The notes: generated by a model not told the origin, from the sequence alone. DNA of 64,000 nt from Uranotaenia lowii (GCF_029784155.1 NC_073693.1:161430031-161494030), one strand, 5' to 3'; positions 1 through 12,429 are shown, counted from the stretch's first letter. Numbers and translations: made by a program.

Positions 1-165
1 GGAACAAAAGCTTTCACCCTTCATAAAACTCCGCTCAGAGATGAACTTCTTTTTTGTAGTTGATCAATGTGGCAGAAACATGACAGAGTTTCGTCTAGAA
101 TTATTCCTAGATTTTTGAAGTTGGTTTCCTTCTGTATAGCTGTATTGGATAGATTGAGATCACAA

Positions 166-886
166 TTAAGTTCGATTTTTTTTTTCTGGGAGAGTGAAAA
201 TCATGTGCTTCCTTTTAGCAAGATTGAGGGTCAGGAGGTTAGCTGAAAAGTGTTTATGAAGGAATTTCAATTTTTTTTCCATGTTGGTTAAAACACCATT
301 AGAACAGCTTTCAGGATAAAATAAGGCTGTATCATCAGCAAATTGACGAGATACACCCGAAGGATTGTAATAGAGAAAATTCTTTTCATTTGGAATGGTA
401 AAGATCAAATTTCCACAACAGCTTCACAAATTGCAACAATTTGCAACAATTCGCACATTTTCTCTCGCTCTCTTTTTGAACACTAGTTTCTCTCATTTTA
501 ACTCAAACCTTCTAACTTCTAATTTTCCCGCACAAATTGCCATAAATTACCACAACTTCAATCATAGGCTGTATTTGTGTGATCATTGACGTATCTTCTC
601 CATTTATTTTAGTCCCTCGGGTTTACAAGGCAGCGGTAATTCGCTGCGATCATTGATGTATAGTAAAAACAATGAAGGTCCTATATTGCTGCCTTGTGGG
701 ACACCAACTTCAAAGCTTCCTAGAGAGCTCTTTGCCTCACCTAAGATGACAAATGGTTTCCTTTTAGCCAAATAGCTGCGTATAAGATCGTTGGTCTGGC
801 CTCTTATGCCATAACAGATAACACTCCATTTTTTTCAGTAATATACCATGATTAAGAGTGTCGAAGGCTTCCTTAAGGTCTAGAAA
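166..886 (-). pseudogene. Jockey-like non-LTR retrotransposon reverse transcriptase fragment
   Basis: The minus strand carries three reverse transcriptase landmarks in the right order: FLDLKEAFDTLNH at about 886-851, GVPQGS near 705-690, and FADDT (the catalytic YADD box, here F) near 345-330, followed by a stretch resembling the post-catalytic region (NLLTLNLAKRKHM) down to about 190. Several frameshifts and stops separate them, and about 200 bp between the second and third landmarks (roughly 395-600) is extra sequence. This is therefore a dead, 5'-truncated LINE fragment, probably of the Jockey group judging from the motif wording. It is in the same orientation as grh. Confidence 0.8.
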
Positions 887-1174
887 TAGAAATTATAAGT
901 GATGACGATCACATGCTTGTCATGAAAGGGTTTAAGTGGAATCCTCAGGCTCCAATCATGGTTGTTACCAAAATGTTGGATATGTTCAAGGCTTTTATAC
1001 AGAGATCTGAGACCAAGGATGAAGCCTCATCGCCTTATCACGGATGATCTAACATACACTAAAACCAACTTCCAAAAGCCTCCAGGGTTATTGTTCTTCA
1101 CCGCATAGCACCGCAACATAAAAAGTAAAGTTTTCTTCAGCTGCAGCGAGAAGATTTACAAATTCTAAATAAAT

Positions 1175-2415
1175 TTAAAAAACCTGAACACTCCTCATTT
1201 TGAAGGTGTGTGAGTGTGTAGAATGTTGCTCCTATTTTGAATTTTGGAATTCACTCTTCAGTTGTCAAATGCCGTCCAAGAAAGAAGAGCAGCGTATCAA
1301 AATTTTGCTCGCGCATTGCGAAAATCCGAGCTACTTGCACGCAAAGCTGGCAAAATAGCTAAAAGTTGCCAAATCAACCGTTACAAATGTAATTAAAGTG
1401 TTTGGGGAACGTTTATCGACAGCTAGGAAGTCTGGATCGGGGGGAAATCGAAAACCGGAGGCCGCTGAGACGACAAAGAGAGTTGCCGGTAGTTTCAAGC
1501 GAAACCCTAACCCCTCTCTCCGAGATGCCGCAAATAAGCTGGGTGTATCGTCTACAACCGTGCATCGAGCCAAAAAACGAGCCGGACTGTCGACTTACAA
1601 GAAGGTAGTGACTCCAAATCGCGATGATAAACAAAATACGACGGCCAAAGCGCGATCTCGGAGGATGTACACGACGACGCTGACGAAGTTTGACTGCGTG
1701 GTAATGGACGACGAAGCCTATGTCAAAGCCGACTACAAGCAGCTTCCGTGAAAGGAGTTTTATACGGCAAAAGGAAGGGGAAAGGTAGCAGATATATTCA
1801 AGCACATGAAACTGTCAAAGTTCGCGAAGAAATATCTGGTTTGGCAAGCCATCTGTACCTGTGGCTTGAAAAGCAGCATTTTCATAGCTTCCGAGACTGT
1901 CAACCAAGAAATTTACGTGAAAGAGTGTTTGAATAAACGTCTGCTGCCTTTTCTGAAGAAACACGGTTGTTCCGTACTGTTTTGGCCGGATTTGGCATCT
2001 TGCCATTACGGTAAAAAGGCCATGGAGTGGTATGCCGCCAACAACGTGCAGGTGGTTCCCAAGGACAAGAACCCTCCCAACACGCCAGAGTTCCGCCCAA
2101 TTGAGAAATACTGGGCTATTGTCAAGCGGAACCTAAAGAAGACCAAAAAAACTGCTAAGGACGAGCACCAGTTCAAGGCAAACTGGCTTTCCGCGGCGAA
2201 GAAGGTGGACAAGGTGGCTGTACAAAATCTGATGGCAGGGGTTAAGCGTAAGGCCCGGCAATCCGGATTTGGAAAAGCGGAAGCCTAACTGAATATTTTT
2301 CCTGAATTTTATACTTATTAAACTTGAAAAAGAAATTTAATTTGATTTTTTAAATAAACGATTTCATCGATTTACACGCGTTTTCCCTTGACCAAATTTT
2401 GACCGTATCACCCTT
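1175..2415 (+). mobile_element. ITm DD37E (mosquito ITmD37E-type) transposon, 5' end truncated
   Basis: The right end, ACCGTATCACCCTT (to 2415) followed by TA, resembles the right terminal repeat of the related element at 37.3-39.7 kb. The matching left terminal repeat is missing: similarity with that sister copy begins only near 1175, so about 70 bp of the left end have been lost or replaced. The body encodes a DD37E transposase pseudogene (1269-2288). It sits next to the reverse transcriptase fragment to its left. Confidence 0.8.
1269..2288 (+). pseudogene. DD37E transposase, two in-frame stops
   Basis: From the ATG at 1269 a single frame runs 340 codons to the stop at 2286-2288, broken only by TAG at 1356-1358 and TGA at 1749-1751. 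Length and layout fit an IS630-Tc1-mariner transposase: N-terminal helix-turn-helix region (about residues 1-110), then the catalytic core with first Asp in VVMDDEAY (codon 1710), second Asp in FWPDLASCHY (codon 1989) and Glu in RPIEKYW (codon 2103). The second Asp and the Glu have exactly 37 residues between them, which defines the DD37E group. All three catalytic residues are kept. The stops make it inactive. Confidence 0.88.
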
Positions 2416-4690
2416 TAAACGTGCAATTATTAAAGTTTCATGAAGTAAATATGTACGTCAAACATTCAATGGTGGATTTTATTTATTGTTTGAAAATTTC
2501 CAACAACAAGGTAATTTTCTTCATAAATTTTTTTCCGTGATGCAATTTGGTGCCCTTACAGAGTTATTTTATGCTTAAAAAAATCACAATCTTTTTAATG
2601 TTTCTCAACTTTCACACTCCAGTTACGACGATCGTCCGGCTTGATTGCGTTACATTTATAGCTAATTGATGATACCTCCGAGTATTGCGCCCATCCATCA
2701 GAATATCGTTAATGGTCGTAAAGTGTCGAGGAGAATGAGTTTTTGATTCAAACAGGCATCAAAGCGTGGTGGTGCTACTCTTAGTCTTATTTTTAAAGAA
2801 GCAGCAACATCAGTCTGGTCTTATGTAACCAGAATGGCTTTGGTTGGCTTGCATCAAAAAGCCGCAACCGAATCCGCACAAGTGTCTCACAATATAACCG
2901 CAACCTTAAGCAGGCAGCAGCCAGACAAGAAAAGTCATAAGATCCAACATGTACGTTCTTTCCTGCAGGTATCATTACCATTAAATTATTATTTGTTCAT
3001 CGTCAGCAAATTACAGCGAAATTGATAATGAGCAATTATTTAGGTTTCCCGGTCCTGGGGATCCTCGCGGCTACCCAAACCCAGCAATGCCAGTCGGTGA
3101 TCATCATCAATGGAGGATCGCTACTCAGTGGATCCATTCAGACAGAGTTGATGGTGCCAAATGTTTTCGCTCCCCTCAACGAAAGGCGGATCCCCGCTTA
3201 TTCTTCTGCTGACGACGTTCGTGCATAACCTATCATAATTCATCATGATCACTTACGACGAGACGTAAGTTTGTTCGAAGAGTGCTCAGCAAGTCGAGTT
3301 GAGTGATGTGCAGTTTTCAGCAAACTCCTTTCAGTTGATCGTTTTTTTTTCTCAATGGGGTCGAGCATCAGTGACTGTGTTTTGAGATGGGTGTACGCAA
3401 GTCAGGGCGTGAGATGTAGAGTTCATATTGTACGTACGACGATGGATGAACTTCTCCAGGGGGTCCTTGTAATTCACCAAGGGATCGACTCGAGGAGGAG
3501 TAAATTTTTCTCAAAAAGCATATGTGCGTTGTCGTGGCGTATTTATTGGCAGCTAAGATTGAGCTGATTGCATTCAGCCATCATTGGTGATCGTGATCTT
3601 GATCTCTTCTGCACCGCACACTCGGGCTCGATGTGTGATAGCGCAATGAATGGTTGGTAATCACCGTGGTCTGGTGAAGGGCCGGGCAGGGATTGTGCGG
3701 GAGCGCCAAGTAATTGAATCCAAGGGCTCAGCGGTCGAGTCGGGAGGCCTGGGATTAATGGCTACCCATCCATTACACTCGCTCTCGGGACCCGGACTCG
3801 ATCGTTTGAGGCAGGTGTAATTAATGGTAAATGAAGGTCAAACGGTTCTTGAATGATTTCATTCATCTTTCGGGCCCGATGAAGATAGCTGGTTAAAATG
3901 TGATCACAACGCTATTATCGGCCGGGAAAAAGAGGGAGAATCGAAACCGATCGAGCGGCGGCGGTGGTTGGTAGTTATTTTTATTTCGGGGGGAAATCAG
4001 AAAGACCGATGAAGAACGCAACACGAAAGGACAAGCGGATTAAATCGGAATCCAATTAAAGCAAAAGGATTTTTCTCTCACCGTCATGGCTCGTACGCTT
4101 ATCTTCAACCATGTCCGGATGGGAATCCTTCGGATACAGATAGAGTGACATTAAATTAGCTCCTTTCGTGATCGGCTTTTATTTTTCCTTCAATGGATGG
4201 TGTTTTTTTTCCTCTTTAAAAAGGGAGTATCAACGAAAGATAAACGAATGGCAGAGGACAATAGCGAGGGATTTGGGTCGATTGAAAGTAATCCTTTTCG
4301 TCACCGGAGTACCTGTCGTCGCGTTGTGTCTCTCAGTCTTTGGGAAGACAGTGTGTGGCGTTACGTTAATTTACTGCGGGAATGACGATGGGCTTTACTT
4401 AAACTGCGGTGGAATGTTTTTTCTTAAGATAGTGTATAAAATGCCTTTTTAAAGCATGTTTTTTTTTTGTCGGGAACAGAAAATTCCGTTTCCAATGTTT
4501 GACTGTACACTGTGCAGCCTTAAGTCACTTTTAAGATTTACTTTTGGAAAATTTCCTTTTTATCGAGAACTGATAAATAGTTCGATAGTAGAAGGGCAAG
4601 AGCAGGGAGAGCGCGAAGCGAAATATTCATTCACCAAATCTTAAGAAAATGACTACTCGATGCCTGGACTTTGTGAGGACATCGGAAAAC
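2416..4690. other. Intron sequence without recognised gene
   Basis: No exon or TIR element was recognised. The first 600 bp are AT-rich. From about 3.0 to 4.6 kb the sequence is GC-richer and free of obvious repeats, with runs such as CGGCGGCGGTGG near 3956-3967, making it a candidate regulatory block in the grh intron. The short open frames here show no family resemblance. Confidence 0.4.
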
Positions 4691-4694
4691 AGAT

Positions 4695-6850
4695 TTTTGA
4701 AGCCATTTGGAAATTCAAGATGGCGGCTTTCGCTAAACTTAAAAAAAAACTTTAATTGACTGAAAATCGTATGAAACACCCAAAATATCGGTATTAGGTG
4801 AAATGAATCAATTAGTAGAAGTCGAATTTCGCTGTCTGACGCTATGCTACGCCATCTTGAAATCCAATATGGCGCCTTCCGCTCAACTTTAAAATATTGT
4901 AAATGATTAAATTCGCATGAAAAAATCTTACAAGACTAAGACCAAAATATAACAAAATTATGAAAAAAAAATTACAATATTATGACAAAAAAGTACGAAA
5001 CTCTGAGAAAATATGGCAAATGTGACAAAAATATGAGAAAAATATTGCAAAAATTTTATAGCTTCGACAATTGAATGACAAAGCCAAGACAAAACTAAAA
5101 AAAATTGACTAAATAATAACAAAAAATTTATAATAATTACAAATCTCGAAAAACATGTTTGGCAAATATTCGACAACATTATGGAAAACGCGACAAATGT
5201 GATAAAAATACGATAAATATAGTAGCTAAAGAAAAATGACAATATGACAACATTTTGCAAAAAAAAATCACATAAATCTGACAATACTTTAACAAAAGTA
5301 TAACAAATGTGATAAAAATATGACAAAAATATGATAAATGTAACAAAACTTTGACAAAAAAAAAAAACAAAATTATTACAAAAAATAGGCAAAGGTTTGC
5401 TTGAGTTCTGTAAGATTTTTGTCATTTTACTGTCAACTTTTGTTATAATTTTGTCATATGACAAAAAAACATATGTTTCTATTTATTGCATTTTTGTCAT
5501 AGTTCTGTCAGATTTTATTTTCATTTGGTTGTAAATTTTTTTTCATAGTCTTTTTTTGGTTTGATTATAGTCGTTTTAACATCTTCTCTCCATACTGAAA
5601 ATCTTATCCGGTACAACTGTGATCGATGATTACTCTCGGATTCGAACCCACAGACATCGGCAGCTACATTTATCAAAAGCCCATAATATTTTTAAATTTT
5701 TTTATTTATTTCACCATATTTTTATCATATTTGTCATATTTTTGTAACATATTTTTCATTTTTTTTACGGATTTTTGACATTTTGTTAAACTTTGTTATT
5801 TTACTGTCGTTTTTGTCATAATTTTGTTATTTTTTACATATATTTGTAAGCATTTTGTTACATTTTAATCTCATTCTTCATAATTTTGTCAGTTTTTTGT
5901 TATTATTTTGTCATAATATTGTCAAATTTTTGTCATTATTTTGTCATATTTTTGTCAAAACTTCGTCATATTCTAGCCCATTTGTCTTTTTTTTTTTTCA
6001 TTTTAATGTCCAATTTTTGCCATATTTTTATCTACTACGTCATAATGTTTTCATAGTTTTATCATATGATTTTTGTGATTTTATTGTTTTTTGTTAATTT
6101 TATGTCATATTTGTAAATTTGTAGTCAAATATTTATCTTTATATTGGATCGGTCAGGTTTTTGTCATTTTATTGTCAAATTTTGATCATAATTTCGTCAC
6201 AATTTTCAAAATGTTGTCATATTTTTCATATTTGTCATAGTTTTGCCATTTTTGTGAAACTTTTTTTTATGATTTTGTCATATCTTTGTAATATTTGTCA
6301 TATTTTTGGCATAATTTTTTTTTTACCACAATTATCGTATTTTCTTTAAAGTTTTGTCATTTGTCACTTTTTCGCTGGTCATATTTTTGTCATGGTTCTT
6401 CAGATGTTTCTCATTTGATTGTCAAATTTGAGTAATAGTTTTTCGTGTTTTTGCCACTTGCCACAATTTTGCTATATTTTTGTCATTATTTTGTCTTATT
6501 TTTATAACACTGGTAATGTTTTTGTATACTTCTTTCAGTGCTTTTTCCAGATTTTTCGAAATTTTCGTTAAATTTTTATCAATCATTTTTAACTACTTCT
6601 TGGGCCTTTTCACTCATTATCCATATTGTGGATGGTTCATGCGATTTTGAGTTATTTACTGCATTTTAAAGTTAAGCGGAAACCGCCATCTTTGATCTCA
6701 AGATGGAGTCAGACAGCAAAATTCGACTTCTACTTTCTCTTTCATCCAATATCCATATTGTGGGGGTTTCATTTGCTTTTCATCACTTCCAGCATTTTGA
6801 ATTTTAACTTCAAAAGACTGAAACCGCATTATTTGCGAAAACCTTGTTAA
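4695..6850. mobile_element. Fold-back (inverted-arm) element built on a TTTTGTCATAT satellite
   Basis: Both ends carry matching inverted arms. On the left (4715-4925) are GATGGCGGCTTTCGCT, AGTAGAAGTCGAATTT and GCTGTCTGAC; on the right (6600-6845) the same motifs appear in reverse complement (TCGACTTCTACTTTC, GTCAGACAGCAAAATTCG). Inside, the left half (4930-5400) is a degenerate tandem of ATGACAAAAATATG and the right half (5700-6560) of CATATTTTTGTCAT, so the whole could fold into one hairpin. A tRNA-derived SINE sits near the centre (5551-5683). No transposase is present. It resembles fold-back elements with satellite-like arms. Apparent long open frames in it are repeat artefacts. Confidence 0.7.
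5551..5683 (-). mobile_element. tRNA-derived SINE, truncated in its tRNA head
   Basis: Same family as the copies ending at 12564 and 20727: shared segments GATTATAGTCGTTTTA, CTTATCCGGTACAACTGTG and the box-B-like GGATTCGAACCC (plus strand), ending in AAAAGCCC. About 25 bp around box A are deleted relative to the 20.6 kb copy. It sits in the middle of the fold-back element and is therefore younger than it. Confidence 0.65.
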
Positions 6851-8004
6851 AAAAATCGTGCATTCTTCATAACCATCCGGGGAATGGCGATGAATATTAA
6901 ATAAACAAATTTTTGAAAAACTATTTTTGTGAAAAATACCCGAGAGAATATGTGCAGTGTATGTCCGGATGAACTGGATGAATTCGCGCGCGCGATCGAG
7001 CCGGTTCTTCGCGCGAAAACGTGTTTCAATGAGAAGCGCGCGGTTTTTCGCGTGAATTGGAAATTCGATTCGCGTTCACTGTGTCCTCGACCGAATACTT
7101 CAAGAGGGCCTTCAGCCTTATACCTTGACAGGATACTTAGTACAATATTATTCGACCATCTTCTGTTTATTTTTTTTTTTGTCAAATTTTGCAGGTTCGC
7201 AATACTGGCGGTATCTGACGAACCTACCATTTTCCCGATACAAATGCCCTGTAGAAAAAATGTACCTGTTTAGTCCGATTTTATCGTAGGAATTGCCTAT
7301 TTTTTAAAGTTGGGTGGCACTTTCTAACTGAGAGAGCATTTCCTCAAATCGACCGATGCGCTGGAATCGATATTGCGTACTATTGGAAAAAAAATTATCC
7401 TACAAACGAAATCAAGTGTCCAGTCATATGGTCATTGCTTATACCTTAAAGTTTTACTTTATCGAAATTGTTTTTCTGGCTTTTTCTTTGACAAGTTATT
7501 ACTCTTATTAGGTTTGTAATTTTAGCAACTATCTTCTGAAATAGAAATGTTTGTTTACAAAAAGAGGAAATTGAGACGTATCATTAAATAACCGATATCA
7601 TAATGAACGCTGCAACATATGCTGAGATGGACATTAGACAGCTCCCAGGACATAAATTTCACTTTTAACCAAGGCTGCCGCAAACAATTTTGTCTTTTTG
7701 TGAAAAAAATAAGCCTTTCTGTGTTTTATCCAGAAATTCTGTGATGGTTTTCTGTGATGGGAATAGCATTAATTTCATCAAAAAGTCACAAAAAAATGTG
7801 TCTTATTACATGTTACTAGAGCCAAATTAACAAACAATAACAATCTTATCATGATTTTCCAATACAAAGCTAAAAATTAAAAATTTATGTTGACTTAGAA
7901 AATTAGGATTTTGGAAATGCGTACAAAATTCTGAAAATCTGCGAAATCTGTGATATTTCTAAAATTCTATGTTCTGTGATGAAAATTTGCTCAAAATCTT
8001 GCTC
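6851..8004. other. AT-rich intron with one tiny ITm relic
   Basis: There is no gene. A block rich in CGCG words lies at 6975-7080. The stretch 7600-7670 is a transposase relic (separate entry). The remainder is low-complexity AT-rich sequence with scattered CTGTGAT words between 7735 and 7985. Confidence 0.4.
7602..7670 (+). pseudogene. Relic of ITm transposase (first-Asp region)
   Basis: A short open stretch reads IMNAATYAEMDIRQLPGHKF, which lines up without gaps with LMDDETYVKMDFGQIPGNKF of the near-intact element at 19.2-20.5 kb (MDDE replaced by MNAA). I see no flanking homology, so this is a very old fragment. Chance similarity cannot be fully excluded at this length. Confidence 0.45.
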
Positions 8005-8006
8005 AA

Positions 8007-8920
8007 CTGGGGGAACTTTGATCAACATGAAATTTTTGCAGATAACCATAATTAACTAAGTATAAATTTAAAACATCTGAAAACTGTTTACTCCATTTTA
8101 AAGCCTGTAAATTGAGTTACAAATAAGCTGAATTTGGTTTGTTTAAGGAGATTTTTTATATTACTTAAAATATAATTTTAAAATCGTAAAACACCTGGTT
8201 TTTTGAAGGCACACAAACAAACATCTCTCCTGATCAAATGTAAGCATTTAGGAGCAAATAGGTTGTTTGATGTGAAAGTTCAACTTCTTTCTTGGTTTAG
8301 TTTTGGTTTGTTTTTATGGTCATTTGATGATAATTTTTGGAGATTGATAAAAAATCGATCATTTTCCATGAAAAAGCCCGAATAGAAAAAAAATGGCTAA
8401 AAACCTTATCAGATGGTTAAGTTTGAAGAAAAATAGAACATGGGAACAGTACGAGGACTTAGGGAATTGCACGAAGGTACAATTTCATTTGTTATTGAAG
8501 CCCAAAAATATTGAAAAAAGTTTATAATTTTTGCCCCTAAATGTATGCAGCAACATTGTCCATCTTTCGAGTATATTTGTTTTTGAAAGAAAACGTTGAA
8601 AAATTTAATTAAGTCCAAACAAAAAATTACTGTTATCGATGTTTTGAGCCTTCTGTGCTTAATGCCATCAAAATAATAAATTTTAAGATGTTTAGATACG
8701 TAAAAACCATAGTGATCAAAGTTACTTCGAAACTCGAAATCTGGTTTTGTAATAAACAATTAATTATAACCACCAATGTCGTTTGAATGTACTGCAATCA
8801 ATGATCATGTTTTATACTCCTCACATTAGTAAGGGTTTTAAAGCTTTTAGGTATTACGAAAAAGCAACCCCTTGCAAAATATTGAAAAATGAAAGAAAAA
8901 AGTGATCAAAGTTCCCCCAG
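8007..8920. mobile_element. MITE-like element with CTGGGGGAACTTTGATCA terminal inverted repeats
   Basis: The left end AACTGGGGGAACTTTGATCA (8005-8024) is the perfect reverse complement of the right end TGATCAAAGTTCCCCCAGTT (8903-8922). The 914-bp interior has no recognised coding sequence; an open frame on the minus strand at 8409-8759 looks like chance. It abuts the next TIR element, which starts six bases further on. Confidence 0.75.
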
Positions 8921-9283
8921 TTTACGGTAGGGGAGATGAGGGCATAATGGGCACCTTAAGGAAAATGCTTATTTAACCATAGAGAACAGCTGTAATATGT
9001 GAATTACATCATTGTTTCGTGTTCCGACACTCAAATAGTCTATTGTTTAATTGGATGAAACTTGAAAAAGTAGATAAAAACGTTTAAAAATGCATTTTAA
9101 AAAATTTTGCCGAAAGCTGAAAACCAGTCACTGTAGAGGCATAATGAGCAACCCCCCGAGGCAGTATGAGCACCATTAATGAAGGCATAATGAGCGTTTT
9201 CTGCCGGGGAATCTAGCAGCGAATTCGACTCTATGAAGTCAATTGAGTAATAGAGCTACAGCTCAACTTGTTTCGTCTGACGA

Positions 9284-9354
9284 TTTGGCCTATTGGTTAG
9301 ATGTCGGAGAGATAATCAGTAGGCTCGAGTTCGATTCCTGGTGGAGGTGATTTT
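9284..9354 (+). repeat. tRNA-like sequence (left member of inverted pair)
   Basis: The segment has a box-A-like TTGGCCTATTGGTTAGATG and, about 35 bp on, a box-B match GAGTTCGATTCC, the spacing of a tRNA gene or tRNA-derived SINE head. It is not a functional tRNA by inspection: I could not draw a full acceptor stem. Confidence 0.5.
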
Positions 9355-9587
9355 TTTTTCTCCATTTATCATTTATGATCATGATTGCACTAAACGGTGA
9401 GGCGTAGATTCATCAAACAAAGCAAAAACAAAATAATCTAGGTCTGTTTGTAGAATTCAAAGAATTAACACATGTTCATACATTATGTTTCTGGTGTTTT
9501 GTTTGACGGATGATGCTTTGATGCTATTAGCCGTATAATGTAACAATAAAAAAAATCAATCATGAATGGTATGTGCAAAAAAAAATC

Positions 9588-9661
9588 CCCTCGGTCAGGA
9601 ATCGAACTCGAGTCTACTGATTACCTCTCCGACATCTAACCAATAGGCCAAATCGTCAGAC
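9588..9661 (-). repeat. tRNA-like sequence (right member of inverted pair)
   Basis: Reverse complement of the segment at 9284-9354 with a few changes: GGAATCGAACTCGAGTCTAC (box B side) then CTAACCAATAGGCCAAATCG (box A side) on the plus strand. The homology continues well beyond the tRNA-like part, to about 9756, so the pair arose by inverted duplication of a larger block. Confidence 0.5.
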
Positions 9662-10159
9662 GATACAAGTTAAGCTGTAGCTCTATTATTCAGTTGACTT
9701 CATCGAGTTGAATTCGCTGCTAGATTCTCCGGCAGAAAATGCTCAATATGCCTTCATTGAAAGTGCTCTGTTCGCCTCTAGTGAACAAATTAAAGTAAAA
9801 ACGCGTTTTACAATTGATTAAAGTGAAAAATCAAAAATTTTATGATGCTGAAAATGTAGAAACAATGTGTAGATCATGTTGCAGTGCATACATTTCAGAT
9901 CAAGATGATTTAAAGGTCATAAAACCTTATTTGGTGGTGCTCAAAAATTATAATATTTTCGTCACTTGAGAACCTAGCTGGTTATTATTTAATATTTCTG
10001 TAAATATGAAAAGGATATTTCTTTTTTGGTGAAAAATTAATACTATAGGTAGTACGAAACAAGTCCTAATGAAAATTTGTTTAAGAAAATACGTACTTAT
10101 GTAGAAAAACGGACTTCTCATTATGCCTCGGGTGCTCGTTATGCCCTCATCTCCCCTAC

Positions 10160-12429
10160 ATCGAAAGAAAAAAAACGTTTGCATAAATTCGGGGGTCTTT
10201 GATAGTCAAAACTAATTTAACCCGTTGGCTATAAGGCTTTTGAACCCTAAATACCCCTGAGTATATGACCGGATTTTTTCCTTCAATGTACATAAATAGT
10301 CAACAGACGGATCCATGATGCGAAATTTTCATAAAGAAATTCACTATCTGCTGTCCGCTAGCTTCAAAATATAGCATGTTCTGTAAAAATCTTGGCCACC
10401 CATTAGACCGCTGCAAAAAATAACTTTTTACTCCCATATGTTTTTTCGATGCCTTTTGGGTCACCAAGCATCAGTGTAAAATTTGAGATGATTCGGTTGA
10501 TTCCTGAGTTAGCGCAACACGTTTCAATTTTGTATGGGAATTTGTATGGAAGAAGAAAATTTTGCACATTAAATCATCCAGGAAATTCAAATAAGCTTGG
10601 AATGAAATTGGTCTTTGATTGTTGATTTTGACTATTCTTAAGCTTCATTTTTTGGTTACATGATAAGCAGCTAAGAACTTCATGAAAAAAGTTATAACCA
10701 TTTCAATATAAAAAAATCTGAATCCATTGAAAAGTATTTAAAAATAGCAGACTTTGCTTGCTAGAGCTTTTAAAAATTTCGTGAAATGTTATTACAAATG
10801 TTATACAAATCAATAAATTTCCTGGTTATGCAAAGCAATTTTTGGAGATTTTTTGTTCTCATCCTACGGTTTCACAGCTTTCAAATAAGCAGTCAAGAAC
10901 GCTAAAACTAAAAAAAATAATTTTGAAAACAAAAATTTTGTATAACATGAAATATCTTTCCTGGAATAAAAGTATGGTTTGTCGTTTGTTCAGATGAATT
11001 GTACTGTAAGAATCAAGGAATATTTTTCATCCAAAGTTATATTTTTTGGAACTTTCAGTACAGCTCTGGCGATTTTAAAATGACCACAAAAAAGGTTATG
11101 GGAGTTGTAAATATTTAAGAATTTGAAATTTTCATACAAAGCTTGCAGCGGTCTACCACCCATGCTATAGATTTTTCTGTGATTTCGGCAACCTTGCTTC
11201 CAACCCTTCCAACACAATAAAAACAATGTCTTTTTTAAAGTACTTAGGTTCCAACTTTTCAGTTAGTTGAAACTAACTGAACTCTATTTTTCTAAACCAA
11301 GCTGACAACTTTATTGTTGATATGAAATAAAAAGTTGAAGAGTTAGATGTATCTTAAAAAATTCCACTTAGGTTCAAAAATTCCCAGAATGAGCCAGTTT
11401 TCAAATTCATTTTTACAAACACTCACTTCACCCAATAAGGCACCTGTTGCAGTTAAGGGAAAGTCTACCACCAATCGGAAGAAAACAGTCCGATGCTCCA
11501 CCCCCAAAATCCGTTCCGCTCGTCGTCGTAGTCTTTCTTTGTTCCGCGATTCGGAGCAGTCGTCACGTACCTTTCTAACCGACCAACAACGAGGAAGAAT
11601 CGTCGGCAAACATCGGAGAAAGAAAAAAAAACGGCAAATCCATCACCATCAACGTGCTGCTACATAGTCGTAGAAGTGGAGTAGAGCAAAGTAGGGAACC
11701 AATCGAGCGCCACACCACCTCAGTCAGCTTTAAATGGCAAACAACAGAACGCCCCCTCCTTTGTCGGACGCGCATCGGATTTGTTGGCACAGGGCATTGG
11801 TTGTTTTGTGGTTCGGAAACACCAAGAAGAGCCGAGGGTCGCGGCATAATTGCAACGTTCGCCGATCGTCTAATGGGGAGGGCGCTTAGTTATTCTACTC
11901 TCTTCTCGCAAAATTTTTTGCTTGCCATTCTGCTGTGAGTCGGTGTTTTGTTTTTTTTTGCATGCCGACAGTCACCGCATAATAATACATCATAAAGACT
12001 GGTATTAAGGTAGGTATCCAAACTATTCAATCAACCCAATCAACGCCGGTGGGGAAGATCGCTAAGTAGCCGCTGAGGGCGATCGAAGACAGTGGGAAAA
12101 CGTAAAAAGCGGAGAATTTCCTAGCGGTAGCTAATGCAATAAATCACCCACCACGTTTCGGAATAGCTCAGCACCTTCTCAAATCAATCAATTTGAGCGG
12201 TTAGCTAGCCATTCATCACCGATAAAGGCTACTTAGAAGGAAGGTGACTTGCACCCTTGCAGTCTGTAAACTTGTCGATTAAAGGGATCCCTCGGTTGCT
12301 CGACGAGACCCAAACGATCAACTGTGGTAGTGCTCGAGAAATCAAATAAAATATTAGCAGCTTGGAGTCGAATAGTTTTAAAGTATAAATAAATATATTA
12401 GAATACCTCAGTTTTCCTGTTAATTTTAA
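10160..12429. other. Intron; possible TIR element at about 10390-11175, otherwise nothing recognised
   Basis: A 13-bp inverted repeat, TAGACCGCTGCAA (10404-10416) and TTGCAGCGGTCTA (11143-11155), may mark a 750-bp element, but flanking duplications were not found. 11340-12330 is GC-richer, with several overlapping short open frames on both strands that resemble no family. Confidence 0.3.

Larger units (their letters stand above)
8927..10159. mobile_element. GTAGGGGA-type TIR element carrying two inverted tRNA-like segments
   Basis: The left end GTAGGGGAGATGAGGGCATA pairs with the right end TATGCCCTCATCTCCCCTAC (about 29 bp, nearly perfect). Subterminal repeats of GGCATAATGAGC and variants occur at 8938-8951, 9139-9150, 9184-9195 and, inverted, near the right end (10120-10150). 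In the interior, 9197-9356 and 9585-9756 are long reverse complements of each other and each includes a tRNA-like unit. No transposase is seen, so it is non-autonomous. Confidence 0.82.

Noticed and set aside
890..1048. Open plus-strand stretch reading DDDHMLVMKGFKWNPQAP
   Set aside because: Fewer than 50 codons beside a dead retrotransposon, no start or family match; kept only as a curiosity.
4958..5464. 168-codon minus-strand open frame rich in Phe, Ile and Cys
   Set aside because: It is made wholly of the ATGACAAAAATATG satellite read in reverse; composition and repetition explain it.
9284..9354. Functional tRNA gene
   Set aside because: Boxes A and B are present but no complete acceptor or anticodon stem could be drawn, and it has an inverted partner within a transposon.
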